A DNA stretch of 42,053 nucleotides from Halanaerobium saccharolyticum (GCF_004362045.1 NZ_SNWX01000004.1:1-42053), one strand, 5' to 3'; counted from the first letter of the stretch, positions 1-9,071 are shown. The notes: a model not told the origin generated them from the letters alone. Translations and numbers: made by a program.

Positions 1-14
1 AGGGGGAGGGATTC

Positions 15-29
15 CTGCATTTAATGCAG
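15..29. repeat. Short inverted repeat upstream of the first gene
   Basis: CTGCATT and AATGCAG arms meet around a single central T, which gives a perfect 15-bp palindrome (or a 6-bp hairpin with a TTA loop). No T-run follows, so it is not an obvious terminator. It could be an operator or the end of an upstream transcription unit that lies outside the window. Confidence 0.25.
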
Positions 30-119
30 ATTTCTAACCTGACAACCATGATAACTATTAATATTTTTAAAAAAACTATTAGATTTGACGTAACGTAATG
101 AAGCATAGGAGGGATAATA

Positions 120-611
120 ATGTTTGAAAATGAAGAATTTGATTTAGAGGATATTGATTTAGAAGAATTAGATCCTGAAGGTTATTTTAAAGAAAAAGAA
201 AAGCAGCAGCAGAAAAACGAAAAATTGCTGCAGGAGTTCAGGGACTGGCTGCAGGGAAAAGGTCTAACAGATAAAACAGTAAAAAAACATGTGGAAAATA
301 TTGATTTTTACATTAATGAATATCTTACTTATTATGAAGTTCAGGGTCCGGAAGAAGATGTTTATGAGATAGCTTCGTTTCTGGGAGATTGGTTTGTTAG
401 GAAAGCAATGTGGGCCAGCAAAACAGCAATCAAAGACTACTGTGCCGGTTTTAAAAAGTTTTATAAATTTTTAGAAGAAAAAGGTATGATTACCGAAGAG
501 GATTATAAGGAGCTGCTCTCCATAATTAAAGAAAGAAAATCTGATTGGCTGCAAATTGTCTCCCGTTATGATGATCCTGCTGCTGACATTGAAGATGTCT
601 GGGATTTTTAA
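120..611 (+). CDS. SAM-like (recombinase core-binding type) domain protein, no catalytic domain
   Basis: 163 aa. The first ~35 residues are very acidic and Glu/Lys/Gln-rich. Residues ~38-140 read like the helical N-terminal core-binding (phage-integrase SAM-like) domain, with the pattern FRDWL...GLTDKTVKKHVENIDFYI and later AIKDYCAGFKKFYKFL. The catalytic R-K-H-R-H-Y half of a tyrosine recombinase is absent and the protein simply ends with an acidic tail. The start is well supported: AGGAGGG lies a few bases upstream of the ATG. Stand-alone proteins of this kind occur in anaerobic firmicutes without a known function. It could be a DNA-binding accessory protein; the role is an inference. Confidence 0.6.
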   Translation: MFENEEFDLEDIDLEELDPEGYFKEKEKQQQKNEKLLQEFRDWLQGKGLTDKTVKKHVENIDFYINEYLTYYEVQGPEEDVYEIASFLGDWFVRKAMWASKTAIKDYCAGFKKFYKFLEEKGMITEEDYKELLSIIKERKSDWLQIVSRYDDPAADIEDVWDF

Positions 612-671
612 GCCGACTGAGATATAGTTGACTAATCTACTAAACTTTATTAAAATAGATATATATTATAA

Positions 672-2063
672 TTGGTGGTGGTTGAAATTAAAGATAAACG
701 CACGATCTTTTTATTTGTTGGAATTATTGTAGCTTTACTGATCTGGAATCTCAACATCCCAGGTCTTTCTTTAGCCGGACGGAAAATGTTTTCCTTAACT
801 CTGATGACCGTTATTTTCTGGGCGGCCAAGGTGGCTGATTCTGCTTATATAGCTGCTTTGTTTTTAATGTTAATGCTGATTTTTGAGATAGCTCCCCCGG
901 AGGAAGTACTTTCACTCTGGACTTCTCAGACGGTATACCTTGTTATCGGAGCCTATTTAATTGCAGCCGCAGTTGAGCGATCCGGCCTGGGAGAGCGGAT
1001 TGCCTATAAATTTATTATCCGCTTTGTAGACTCCTATCGCTCCATAATTTATTCTATTTTTGCTTTAACTTTTATGATGAGTTTAATTATTCCTCATCCC
1101 TGGCCCCGGGCTTTTATTATTATGTCGGTTATGTCAGTAGTTATAGAAAACGCGGGGATTAATAAAAATGATGCTTCCAAAATCGGGCTGACAGTTTTTG
1201 CAGCTTCAATCCCGATTTCAATGATTTTTTTAACAGGGGAGAGCACCTTAAATTTTATGACCCTGGAATTTGCAGGAGTTGATTTAAGCTGGGGAGGCTG
1301 GTTTTTATACATGGGAGCCCCGGCAGCACTGGCGGCGATTTTGACTCTTTTTGTAATCCTCAAGTTATTTAAACCGGAAGAAGAGGTAGAAATAAATAAG
1401 AAAAAAATTGGCCAGAAACTGCTCGATTTAGGAATGATGTCAGTGGAAGAACAGCGGACGGTTTTCTGGCTGATTGCAGCGGTAGTTTTATGGATGACTG
1501 ATTCTTTTCACGGAGTTGAACTGGGCTGGCTGACCTTAACTATTGCAGTGATGATGAGCCTGCCTTTAACCGGCGATGTTCTCAAAAAAGAAGACTGGGA
1601 TCAGGTACCAATTAAGGTTTTGATTTTTTTAACTGCTGCAGTTGCAATTGGAAAAGTGGGATCTTTAACCGGGATGAATCAGTGGCTGGCCGAGGTTATG
1701 CTGCCAGCAGAAGCACCGGGTAATATGCTCTATTTTGCTTTAATGACAGCAGGGATTTCGATGTTTTTACATATGTTTCTGGGCAGTGTAATTGCGGTGA
1801 TGGGAATAGCTATCCCGGCCTTTATTATCTTTGCCGAAAGTTTTGGCATCAACCCTTTAGTTCCCGCCCTCTTTGTCTATACTGCAATCGGAACCCATTA
1901 TATTTTACCCTTCCACCATCTAAATATTCTGGTCGGAATGGGCAAAGAAAATGGAAATTACAGCGAAAAAGATGTCATTAAACTGGGAATTCCGCTGACC
2001 GCTGTGGCTTTAATTACAATTGCCTTCGAATATTTCTGGTGGCAGTTTACCGGTTTGATCTAA
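672..2063 (+). CDS. SLC13 (DASS)-type sodium:anion symporter family permease
   Basis: 463 aa, almost entirely hydrophobic, with about 11-13 predicted membrane spans. The pattern fits the divalent anion:Na+ symporter/SLC13 group, which imports dicarboxylates, sulfate or related anions with Na+: a GESTLNF segment in the first half, and in the second half a GTHYILPFHHLNIL segment followed by the family-like YSEKDVIKLGIP near the C-terminus. The substrate cannot be told from sequence. The start is uncertain: the frame opens at a TTG followed by two GTG codons inside a GGTGGTGG run that may itself be the ribosome site, and no clean AGGAGG precedes it. It lies in the same orientation as the antiporter gene downstream, which has its own promoter. 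Confidence 0.72.
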   Translation: MVVVEIKDKRTIFLFVGIIVALLIWNLNIPGLSLAGRKMFSLTLMTVIFWAAKVADSAYIAALFLMLMLIFEIAPPEEVLSLWTSQTVYLVIGAYLIAAAVERSGLGERIAYKFIIRFVDSYRSIIYSIFALTFMMSLIIPHPWPRAFIIMSVMSVVIENAGINKNDASKIGLTVFAASIPISMIFLTGESTLNFMTLEFAGVDLSWGGWFLYMGAPAALAAILTLFVILKLFKPEEEVEINKKKIGQKLLDLGMMSVEEQRTVFWLIAAVVLWMTDSFHGVELGWLTLTIAVMMSLPLTGDVLKKEDWDQVPIKVLIFLTAAVAIGKVGSLTGMNQWLAEVMLPAEAPGNMLYFALMTAGISMFLHMFLGSVIAVMGIAIPAFIIFAESFGINPLVPALFVYTAIGTHYILPFHHLNILVGMGKENGNYSEKDVIKLGIPLTAVALITIAFEYFWWQFTGLI

Positions 2064-2138
2064 TAAAAAACGTACACCTACCGTTTACCTGTCGGTTTTT
2101 GTCGAATTACCAGTAAACTAAACTTTTCAGATAATTTG

Positions 2139-2147
2139 TGGTATAAT
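2139..2147 (+). promoter_or_regulatory. Extended -10 promoter for the NhaC-type gene
   Basis: TGGTATAAT matches the extended -10 consensus (TGn-TATAAT) 54 bp before the antiporter start. No good -35 lies 16-18 bp upstream, as is common for extended -10 promoters. Confidence 0.5.
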
Positions 2148-2200
2148 AATAAGCAGTTATTATTTTCAGATATTTTTAAAATAAAATGAGGAGGGAAAGT

Positions 2201-3632
2201 ATGGAATATGGATTTTGGAGTCTTTTACCACCAGTAATTGCAATTTTGCTGGCCCTGACAACAAAACAGGTTTTTATTTCACTTATTTTAGGTATTTTTT
2301 CGGGAACATTAATTTTAACAGATTGGTCACTTTTTGCTGCAATCAATATGACCTTAGAAGAAATTGTGGCGATATTTTCTGAGGCCTGGATAACCAAAAC
2401 TATTATGTTTTCATTTTTAGTGGGAGGACTAATAACTGTGATCTCTGCTTCAGGTGGGGTCCAGGGTTTTATCGATTATTTAACGAAAAAAAGAAATATA
2501 GTTAAGGATAAAAAAGGAGCGCTCCTGCTGGCTTACATAACAGGACTTGTTATTTTTATAGAGTCCTCAATTACTATTTTAGTCTCAGGGACTGTTGCTC
2601 GACCCCTGACTGATAAATTTAAGGTATCCCGGGAAAAACTGGCTTATGTCTGTGACTCAACCTCAGCACCGGTCTGTGCATTGATACCGCTTAACGGCTG
2701 GGGGGCAATGCTGATGGGAGTTATTGGAGTTCAGGTTGCCAATGGAGTTATTGAAGGTAATCCGGCAGCTTTACTTGCCAGATCAATACCTTTTCAGTTT
2801 TATTCCATAATTGCAGTAATCGCGGTTGGTTATTATATTATGACAGGTAAGGACTGGGGACCAATGGCTAAAGCCGAAAAGAGAGCCACCGAAACAGGGA
2901 TGCTTTTAAGAGAAGGAGCAACTCCCATGGTTTCCGAAGAGGCAACTGCTACTCCTCCTAAAGAGGGAGTAATCCCAGATATGTGGAATATGATCCTGCC
3001 AATTGTAGTTTTAATAGCAATGATGCCGATCGGACTTTATATTACAGGTGAGGGAAATATTCTGCAGGGATCAGGTTCAACCTCAGTTTTCTGGGCTGTA
3101 ATCACCGCAGTAACTTTTGCCGGCTTCCTCTATGTTTTAAAAGGAATTATGAATTTAAAAGAATATATTGATTATGTCTACCAGGGTATTGGCGCGATAG
3201 TTCCGGTAGCCATTCTTTTAATCACAGCCTTTGCGATCGGAAATGTAATTGGATATTTAGAAACAGGACAGTATATGGCCTCTCTGGTGGAAGGAAGAGT
3301 AATTGGTGCTTTTGGACCGGCTATAGTCTTTATTATGGCTTCTGCAATGGCTTTTGCCACCGGTACCAGCTTGGGGAACCTTTGGCATTATGATGCCGAT
3401 TGGAATTCAGATGGGTGTTGCTCTGGGAGCTCCTCTGTATCCGACAATTGGGGCTGTGATTTCCGGAGGAATTATGGGAGATCACTGTTCACCGATTTCT
3501 GATACAACTATTCTTTCTTCAATGGCTTCTGCTTCTGACCATATTGATCATGTAAATACACAGCTGCCTTATGCTCTACTTAACGGAGCTCTGGCTTTAG
3601 TGCTTTATCTGGCAGCCGGATTTATAATGTAA
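2201..3632 (+). pseudogene. NhaC-family Na+/H+ antiporter, interrupted by a +1 frameshift
   Basis: The ATG at 2201 is preceded by AGGAGG six bases away; an earlier in-frame ATG at 2186 overlaps that site and is unlikely. The first frame runs normally through membrane spans to ATGTS at about codon 391 and then turns into non-hydrophobic, Cys/Ser-rich sequence. The correct continuation, WGTFGIMMPIGIQMGVALGAPLYP and the antiporter signature GDHCSPISDTTILSSMAS, is in the next frame and ends at 3632. Removing one T of the TT at 3371-3372 restores a single 476-aa protein of normal NhaC-like length. The rest of the sequence looks undamaged, so this is either a recent mutation or a sequencing/assembly error. 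The family exchanges Na+ for H+ across the inner membrane and matters for salt tolerance. Confidence 0.85.
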
Positions 3633-3721
3633 GTGTAAGTACCGGGTACTTAGAAAATATTGGAAATGAAAAATTGTGTTTCTGCAGTTGTGGTATCTCA
3701 ATCAAATAATAAAAATTTAAG

Positions 3722-3746
3722 GGAGAGCTATTGCAGCTCTCCTTTT
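3722..3746 (+). terminator. Rho-independent terminator after the NhaC-type gene
   Basis: GGAGAGCT and AGCTCTCC form a perfect 8-bp stem with a 5-nt loop, followed by TTTT. Confidence 0.85.
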
Positions 3747-3756
3747 GTTCAATTTA

Positions 3757-3765
3757 TGATATACT
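3757..3765 (+). promoter_or_regulatory. Extended -10 promoter for the HAD phosphatase gene
   Basis: TGATATACT fits TGn-TATAAT with one mismatch and lies 55 bp before the start codon and just after the preceding terminator. Confidence 0.45.
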
Positions 3766-3820
3766 GTAGTTATAGTATAAATAAGTATCGATAAAACTTT
3801 AAATAACGGGTGATCAAATA

Positions 3821-4486
3821 ATGATAAATGCTGTAATCTTTGATATGGATGGAACAATTATTGATTCTGAACCAATTTATGAGAAGGTAAATGAAGAAAT
3901 ATACGAAAAATATGGACTTGAGTTAAGCCAGGAAGATCATGATCGTCATCTGGGAGCAAATCTAAAAGATATCTGGACAGATATCCTGGATCGTTATCAG
4001 GTTAAGGAAGAGTATGCTCATTATAAGCTGGAAGATTTTATGGAAGACCATATTCACAGTTCCTATCAGGGACTGGCAGAAAATGAAGAACTGGAACTGA
4101 TGCCTGGAGTTAAAGAATGGTTTGAGTTTTTAAAAGACCACGGCTACAAAATGATAATTGCCTCTTCTTCCTATTCACCGGTGATTGAGCATATCTACCA
4201 GCGTTTTGAGCTGGATCAGTATATGGAAGGTTATGTCGGTGCTGATTCTATAGAAAATGGAAAACCTGCTCCCGATATTTTCCTCAAAGCTGCAGAAAAG
4301 CTGGGAGTTCGGCCGGAAGAGTGTCTGGTGATTGAGGATTCACAGCATGGAGTCCAGGCAGCTTATCAGGCAGGAGCAAAAGTGGTAGCTTTTAATAGGG
4401 CTCAGGATGAGAGTCAGGATTTATCTCAGGCTGATTTGATTATTGAAGAATTTAACCAGGAAAATTTGAATAAGGTTTTAAGGTAA
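3821..4486 (+). CDS. HAD-superfamily hydrolase, beta-phosphoglucomutase/phosphatase-like
   Basis: 221 aa, the usual length for HAD subfamily IA with a helical cap. Motif I is FDMDGT (D8 nucleophile, D10 acid/base), motif II is S115 in IIASSSYSP, motif III is K148 in NGKPAPDIF, and motif IV is E172-D173 in LVIEDSQHG. The family removes phosphate from small phosphorylated metabolites or isomerises sugar phosphates; the substrate cannot be read from sequence. It is a single-gene unit between a terminator upstream and one downstream. GGGTGAT precedes the ATG at a workable distance. Confidence 0.85.
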   Translation: MINAVIFDMDGTIIDSEPIYEKVNEEIYEKYGLELSQEDHDRHLGANLKDIWTDILDRYQVKEEYAHYKLEDFMEDHIHSSYQGLAENEELELMPGVKEWFEFLKDHGYKMIIASSSYSPVIEHIYQRFELDQYMEGYVGADSIENGKPAPDIFLKAAEKLGVRPEECLVIEDSQHGVQAAYQAGAKVVAFNRAQDESQDLSQADLIIEEFNQENLNKVLR

Positions 4487-4492
4487 TTATTA

Positions 4493-4523
4493 AAGGCAGT
4501 TCTTAGTTGAGCTGTCTTTTTTT
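4493..4523 (+). terminator. Rho-independent terminator after the HAD gene
   Basis: AAGGCAGTTC pairs with GAGCTGTCTT (10 bp, two G-U pairs, 6-nt loop) and the 3' arm runs into a stretch of T. Confidence 0.8.
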
Positions 4524-4605
4524 AGTTTTAAAGCAAATAAGCGCGGAAAATAAATAGAAAATTAAATTTTTTGCAGGAGTTTTTAATTTAGCCTTGAATA
4601 TAGTT

Positions 4606-4625
4606 AATGAGGTACGTGTTTCAAA
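4606..4625. promoter_or_regulatory. Operator-like imperfect palindrome upstream of the LacI-type gene
   Basis: AATGAGGTACGTGTTTCAAA shares 15 of 20 positions with the perfect palindrome at 5754-5773, and the common left part GTTAATGA(A/G)GTACGT is nearly identical. It sits just after a TATAGT (4599-4604) that could be a -10 box and 31 bp before the LacI-type start codon. LacI proteins bind even-length palindromes with a central CG, so autoregulation is likely (inference). Confidence 0.55.
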
Positions 4626-4655
4626 ATTATAAAAATTGGCTCAGGTGAATTATTT

Positions 4656-5717
4656 ATGGAAATGAAGAATATAACAATCTCAGATATAGCAGAAGCTTTA
4701 AATTTATCCCGGAGCACAATTGATCGAGTAATAAATAATCGGGGAAGTGTAGCGAAAGAAACCCAGAAAAAGGTTTTAGATTATATAGAAAAAAATGACT
4801 ATAAACCAAATAGGGCTGCCAAACATCTGGCTAAAATGACTAATTGTACGATCGGGATTTCCTATTATCTACCTGAAAAATTTGCAGCTCAAATAAAAAC
4901 TGGAATTGAAGATGTTTATCAGGAATTAAAGGGATATGGTTTAAATTTAATTATTAAAGAAGCATCATCTTTTGCAGAACAAATTGACCAAATTAAAGAG
5001 ATGAAATCAAAAGTAGATGGATTAATGGTTGCTCCCTGGTCGCCTAAAAAAACAAACAGTTTAATTAATAAATTTATTGAGGATAAGATACCTGTTGTAA
5101 CCTTTAATCGAGATGCCCCTGAAAGTAATCGTTTATTTTATTTTGGCTGTGATTATTTTAAAGCAGGTCGGATTTCGGGAGAACTGATTAAAAAAATAAC
5201 TTTAACAGCCGGAAAAATTGCAATTATAAGTAATGATGATGATTTAGTTGGTAAAAGCAGAGTTCAGGGCTTTTATAGTATTTTAAAAGAAAATACTTTT
5301 CATCAAATAATTGGGCCTTTTACAGTTTATGACCATTTTGGGATTAGTGACGCCTATACTCAAAAAGATGTTAATTACATAAAAAAAATTATTGAAGATA
5401 ATCCAGATCTTAAGGCATTTTATGTTGTAAATCAAAGTTTATATTTGGTTGCCAGAGTTGTAAAGGAAATGGGGAAAAAAGATCAGATAAAGGTTATTGG
5501 TTTTGATCTATTCGATAATTTCATTCCCTTTTTAGAAGAGGAAGTAATAGATGCGGTAATCTGCCAGGAACCTTACAGTCAGGGATATTTTCCGGTAAAA
5601 ATTCTTTTTGAAATATTGGTTGAAGATCGGGAAGTGGAAAAGTCAGAATTTATTACTCGTCTGGAAGTTGTGCTCAAAGAAAATCTAAATTATTATCATA
5701 ATTATCATTATCTGTAG
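4656..5717 (+). CDS. LacI-family transcriptional regulator
   Basis: 353 aa. Residues 6-60 are a LacI-type helix-turn-helix and hinge: ITISDIAEALNLSRSTIDRVIN, then an alanine-rich hinge helix at PNRAAKHLA. The remainder (~70-353) is a periplasmic-binding-protein-like sugar sensor. HTH residues SRSTIDR differ from the common SxxTVSR. It is the first gene of the carbohydrate region, and similar palindromes lie before it (4606) and behind it (5754), so it probably controls itself and the following AraR-type gene or operon. A second in-frame ATG two codons on is possible; the ribosome site (TCAGGTGA) is modest. The effector is unknown. Confidence 0.85.
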   Translation: MEMKNITISDIAEALNLSRSTIDRVINNRGSVAKETQKKVLDYIEKNDYKPNRAAKHLAKMTNCTIGISYYLPEKFAAQIKTGIEDVYQELKGYGLNLIIKEASSFAEQIDQIKEMKSKVDGLMVAPWSPKKTNSLINKFIEDKIPVVTFNRDAPESNRLFYFGCDYFKAGRISGELIKKITLTAGKIAIISNDDDLVGKSRVQGFYSILKENTFHQIIGPFTVYDHFGISDAYTQKDVNYIKKIIEDNPDLKAFYVVNQSLYLVARVVKEMGKKDQIKVIGFDLFDNFIPFLEEEVIDAVICQEPYSQGYFPVKILFEILVEDREVEKSEFITRLEVVLKENLNYYHNYHYL

Positions 5718-5753
5718 GATTAACTGATTTATATTATATATTGCTATGGCGTT

Positions 5754-5773
5754 AATGAAGTACGTACTTCATT
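5754..5773. promoter_or_regulatory. Perfect 20-bp palindrome, probable LacI-type operator
   Basis: AATGAAGTACGTACTTCATT is fully self-complementary. It lies 37 bp after the LacI-type gene and 211 bp before the AraR-type regulator, in the control region of the glycosidase locus. It has no following T-run, so it is not a terminator. The related site at 4606 supports recognition by the adjacent LacI protein. Confidence 0.65.
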
Positions 5774-5880
5774 TTTAGGAATTTTAAAAAAATAAATATA
5801 TTGCAGGCCGGATAGTATTTATATCAACAGCAGAACTGAGTTGTTAATTTTCAGAATAAAACATAAATTTAAAAAATTAT

Positions 5881-5909
5881 TTGACAATTAAGCACAAATT
5901 GGTTATTAT
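5881..5909 (+). promoter_or_regulatory. Near-consensus sigma-A promoter for the AraR-type gene
   Basis: TTGACA (5881-5886), a 17-bp spacer and TATTAT (5904-5909). This is the best-matching promoter in the window. Transcription would start near 5916, right at the inverted repeat that follows. Confidence 0.75.
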
Positions 5910-5916
5910 TAATCTA

Positions 5917-5934
5917 TACCGGTCTGAACCGGTA
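5917..5934. promoter_or_regulatory. TACCGGT inverted repeat, probable repressor operator at +1
   Basis: TACCGGT and ACCGGTA arms with a CTGA spacer form an 18-bp inverted repeat immediately downstream of the -10 box. This position would block transcription. The likely binder is the GntR/LacI-hybrid encoded 50 bp downstream (autoregulation, inferred). Confidence 0.6.
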
Positions 5935-5983
5935 CTAAAAATTGCTAATAAACTTATATTGCTAAATAAAAGGCGTGATTATA

Positions 5984-7084
5984 ATGGCTAAAAATTATAG
6001 TTATTTGGATGTAAAAGAAGATCTCAAAAAAAGAATAGAGACCGATAAATATAAAAAAGAAGAGAAAATTCCTTCGGAAAGAAAGTTATCGGAAGAATTT
6101 ATGGTAAGTAGAAATACGGTCAGAAAAGCTATTGAGGAACTAGTATTAGAAAACTATTTAGTTAAAGAACCGGGAAGAGGGACTTTTGTAAGTTCCGAAA
6201 TCAATTCCAATTCTGCTAAAACAAAAACTGGCAATATATTTTTCTTGAGGTGCTTTCATAATAGGTTAAAAAATGGAAACAATGCCTCAAAAATTGGTGA
6301 TGATATTTTTTATCCCCAGGTTGTGGCAGGAATTGATATGATAGCTGCCAAAAATGATTATCACTGTATCTTTAAATATATTTATGAAGATGATATCGAT
6401 CAGAAATTAATTAGTGAAATCAAAGAAAAAGCTGATGGTATTATCTGTGGAGAACTACACAGCACAAAGATGTTGGAAACAATAACTTCAATTAATTTGC
6501 CGGTTGTTTTGATCAGTTCATCAGTTATCAATGATCAGGTAGATGTAGTTGAAATAGATAATTTTACAGGTGCTTTTAACTTAACCAGTCATTTGATTGA
6601 TTTAGGCCATCACAATTTTGCTTTGATTGGTGGTTCTGCTACTAGTCAGCCCTCTAAAGAGAGAAAAAATGGATTTTTTGAAGCATTACAGCAGAATCAG
6701 ATAGAATTTGATCAGAAACATGCAGTTACAAATGGCTGGGATTTTGAAGATGGATATCAGGCAGCTTTAGAAATTTTAGATTTTGAGCAGAGACCGACAG
6801 CAGTTTTTGCGGCCTCTGATCTGCTTGCAATTGGAGCGATTAGCGGTTTTAAAGATCAGGGACTTGCTGTTCCAGATGATATATCTGTGGTTGGTTTTGA
6901 TGACATCGATATGGCCAATCAGATAAAACCGGCTTTAACAACTATGAGAGTCAGGAAAGTCGAAATCGGTAAAGAAGCAGCAAAACTGTTATTTAATAAG
7001 TTTAAAGGTAATGAACGTAGTTATCCGGTAAAAATTACTGTGCCAACCAGATTAATGATCAGGGATTCAGTCAAACAATTGTAG
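5984..7084 (+). CDS. AraR-type regulator: GntR winged helix fused to a LacI-type sugar sensor
   Basis: 366 aa from the ATG at 5984; a GTG three codons earlier is also open, but AAAAGG is better spaced for the ATG. Residues ~4-70 are a GntR winged helix (KIPSERKLSEEFMVSRNTVRKAIEEL...GRGTFV). Residues ~85-366 are a periplasmic-binding-like domain with the LacI-type end AAKLLFNKF...PTRLMIRDSV. This architecture is that of AraR, the arabinose repressor of Bacillus, which fits the arabinofuranosidase gene 37 bp downstream. It probably represses the whole downstream operon through the TACCGGT repeat and is released by a pentose; the exact ligand is inferred. Confidence 0.82.
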   Translation: MAKNYSYLDVKEDLKKRIETDKYKKEEKIPSERKLSEEFMVSRNTVRKAIEELVLENYLVKEPGRGTFVSSEINSNSAKTKTGNIFFLRCFHNRLKNGNNASKIGDDIFYPQVVAGIDMIAAKNDYHCIFKYIYEDDIDQKLISEIKEKADGIICGELHSTKMLETITSINLPVVLISSSVINDQVDVVEIDNFTGAFNLTSHLIDLGHHNFALIGGSATSQPSKERKNGFFEALQQNQIEFDQKHAVTNGWDFEDGYQAALEILDFEQRPTAVFAASDLLAIGAISGFKDQGLAVPDDISVVGFDDIDMANQIKPALTTMRVRKVEIGKEAAKLLFNKFKGNERSYPVKITVPTRLMIRDSVKQL

Positions 7085-7121
7085 ATTTATTGCTGTGAAT
7101 AATAGAAGAGGGGAGAGAATA

Positions 7122-9071
7122 ATGATAAGAAATTATTTAGAGTCAGTTGAGCTTAAAAAGACTAAATTAACCGGCGGATTACTGGCGGAGAAAAATGAGC
7201 TGGTCAGAGAACGGGTGATTCCCTATCAGTGGCAGGCATTAAATGATGAGCTTCCTGATACAGAGCCCAGTCATGCGATTGAGAATTTCAAAATAGCTGC
7301 CGGCAGATCTGAGGGAGAATTTCAGGGTATGGTTTTTCAGGACAGTGATGTGGCAAAATGGCTGGAAGCAGCAGCCTATCAGCTGACAGTTAATCCAGAT
7401 CCGGAACTGGAGAAAAGAGCAGATCAGGTTATTGATTTGATTGGAGAAGCTCAGCAGGAAGATGGCTATTTAAATACATATTTTATAGTTAAAGAACCGG
7501 AGATGAAGTGGAAAAACCTGGCCGAATGCCACGAACTTTACTGTGCCGGCCATCTAATCGAAGCCGCAGTAGCCTATTATCAGGCAACAGGTAAGGATAA
7601 GTTTTTAAAAATTATGCAGAAAAATGCAGATTTAATTGACAGCAAATTTGGGACCGGAGAAAATCAGATTAAAGGGTATCCCGGCCATCAGGAAATAGAA
7701 CTGGCCCTGATAAAGCTGTATAAAGTTACTGGCGAAAAAAGATATAGAGATTTAGCAAAATATTTTATCGACCAGAGGGGAAAAGAACCTTTCTATTTTG
7801 AAAAAGAATGGGAAGAGCGGGGAAAGGTAAATCACTGGCCGGATTTTAAGCAGAATACAGAACGCGAATATTATCAGGCTCAGGCTCCAGTTAGAGAACA
7901 GGAAGCTGCAGTCGGCCATGCAGTCAGAGCCTTATATATGTACAGCGGGATGGCTGATGCTGCCCGAGAAACAGGAGATCAGACTTTAATTGATGCCTGT
8001 AAGAGGCTGTGGAAGAACACCACTCAAAAGCAGATGTATATTACAGGAGGTACCGGCTCCAGTGTTCATGGTGAGTCCTTTACCTTTGATTATGACCTGC
8101 CCAATGATACAGCCTATACTGAAACCTGTGCGGCAGTAGCCCTGGTCTTTTTTGCTCAGCGAATGCTGCATCTGGAGAAAAAGGGGGAATATGCAGATGT
8201 AATGGAAAGAGCTTTATATAATGGGGCATTAAGTGGAATGTCAGAAGACGGTAAGAGGTTCTTTTATGTTAATCCACTGGAAGTTAAACCCGAGATTGCA
8301 GAGAAGCGCCATGATCACCGCCATATTAAGACTCTGAGACAAAAATGGTTTGGCTGTGCCTGCTGCCCTCCAAATCTGGCCCGCTTACTGACTTCCATCG
8401 GCAGCTACATTTATTCCCAAAATGAGGAGGAGCTGTATCTTAATCTTTATAGTAACAGTCAGACAGAAGTCGAATTTAACGGTCAGCAAGTCGAAATTGT
8501 CCAGAAGACTGATTATCCCTGGAATGAAAAGATCGAAATAGAGCTTAAAGCAGAAAAGGAAGTAGAATTTACTTTAGCCTTAAGAATTCCAGGCTGGTGT
8601 AAAAAAGCAGCTTTACAGGTCAACGGCAAAAATATTAATATTCCCGAACATTTAGAGGCTGGGTACTTAAGATTAAAAAGAAGCTGGCAGAATGACAAGA
8701 TAAGTTTAATTTTGAAAATGCCGGCAGAAAAAGTTTATGCCAATCCAGAAGTAAAAGAGGATACAGCAAAAGCAGCTATTCAGCGGGGGCCGCTTGTCTA
8801 TGCTCTCGAAGAAAAGGACAATGGAAATAATCTGGCAGCTATTTACTTAAATGATCAGACAGAATTGAGGCCCGAATTTGAAGAGAAACTTCTGGGTGGA
8901 GTCACTACCATCAAGGCTCAGGCCTCTAAAATTGATGAGTCGGTCTGGACTGGAGAACTCTACAGTACCGAAAAGCCGAAAATGAAAGAGATTGAAATAA
9001 AAGCTGTGCCTTATTACAGCTGGAATAACCGCGGCAGAGGGGAAATGACTGTCTGGTTGAAGTCTAATTAA
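7122..9071 (+). CDS. GH127 beta-L-arabinofuranosidase (DUF1680 family)
   Basis: 649 aa from the ATG at 7122, which follows GAGGGGAGAG; a GTG at 7095 in the same frame lies upstream of that site. The catalytic features of GH127 are all visible: the Glu of HGESF, the zinc ligands E and C of YTETCAA, and the nucleophile Cys plus neighbour in CACCPPN. The enzyme is a zinc-dependent cysteine glycosidase that removes beta-L-arabinofuranose from plant-derived glycans. There is no signal peptide, so it acts in the cytoplasm on imported oligosaccharides. It is directly behind the AraR-type regulator. Specificity inside GH127 is not certain from sequence. Confidence 0.88.
   Translation: MIRNYLESVELKKTKLTGGLLAEKNELVRERVIPYQWQALNDELPDTEPSHAIENFKIAAGRSEGEFQGMVFQDSDVAKWLEAAAYQLTVNPDPELEKRADQVIDLIGEAQQEDGYLNTYFIVKEPEMKWKNLAECHELYCAGHLIEAAVAYYQATGKDKFLKIMQKNADLIDSKFGTGENQIKGYPGHQEIELALIKLYKVTGEKRYRDLAKYFIDQRGKEPFYFEKEWEERGKVNHWPDFKQNTEREYYQAQAPVREQEAAVGHAVRALYMYSGMADAARETGDQTLIDACKRLWKNTTQKQMYITGGTGSSVHGESFTFDYDLPNDTAYTETCAAVALVFFAQRMLHLEKKGEYADVMERALYNGALSGMSEDGKRFFYVNPLEVKPEIAEKRHDHRHIKTLRQKWFGCACCPPNLARLLTSIGSYIYSQNEEELYLNLYSNSQTEVEFNGQQVEIVQKTDYPWNEKIEIELKAEKEVEFTLALRIPGWCKKAALQVNGKNINIPEHLEAGYLRLKRSWQNDKISLILKMPAEKVYANPEVKEDTAKAAIQRGPLVYALEEKDNGNNLAAIYLNDQTELRPEFEEKLLGGVTTIKAQASKIDESVWTGELYSTEKPKMKEIEIKAVPYYSWNNRGRGEMTVWLKSN

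Noticed and set aside
2064-2100. Terminator between the SLC13 and NhaC-type genes
   Set aside because: Only a 4-bp ACCG/CGGT stem before TTTTT can be drawn; too weak to call.
4571-4604. TTGCAG/TATAGT promoter for the LacI-type gene
   Set aside because: The spacer is 22 bp, too long for a normal sigma-A promoter; only the -10 is mentioned with the operator.
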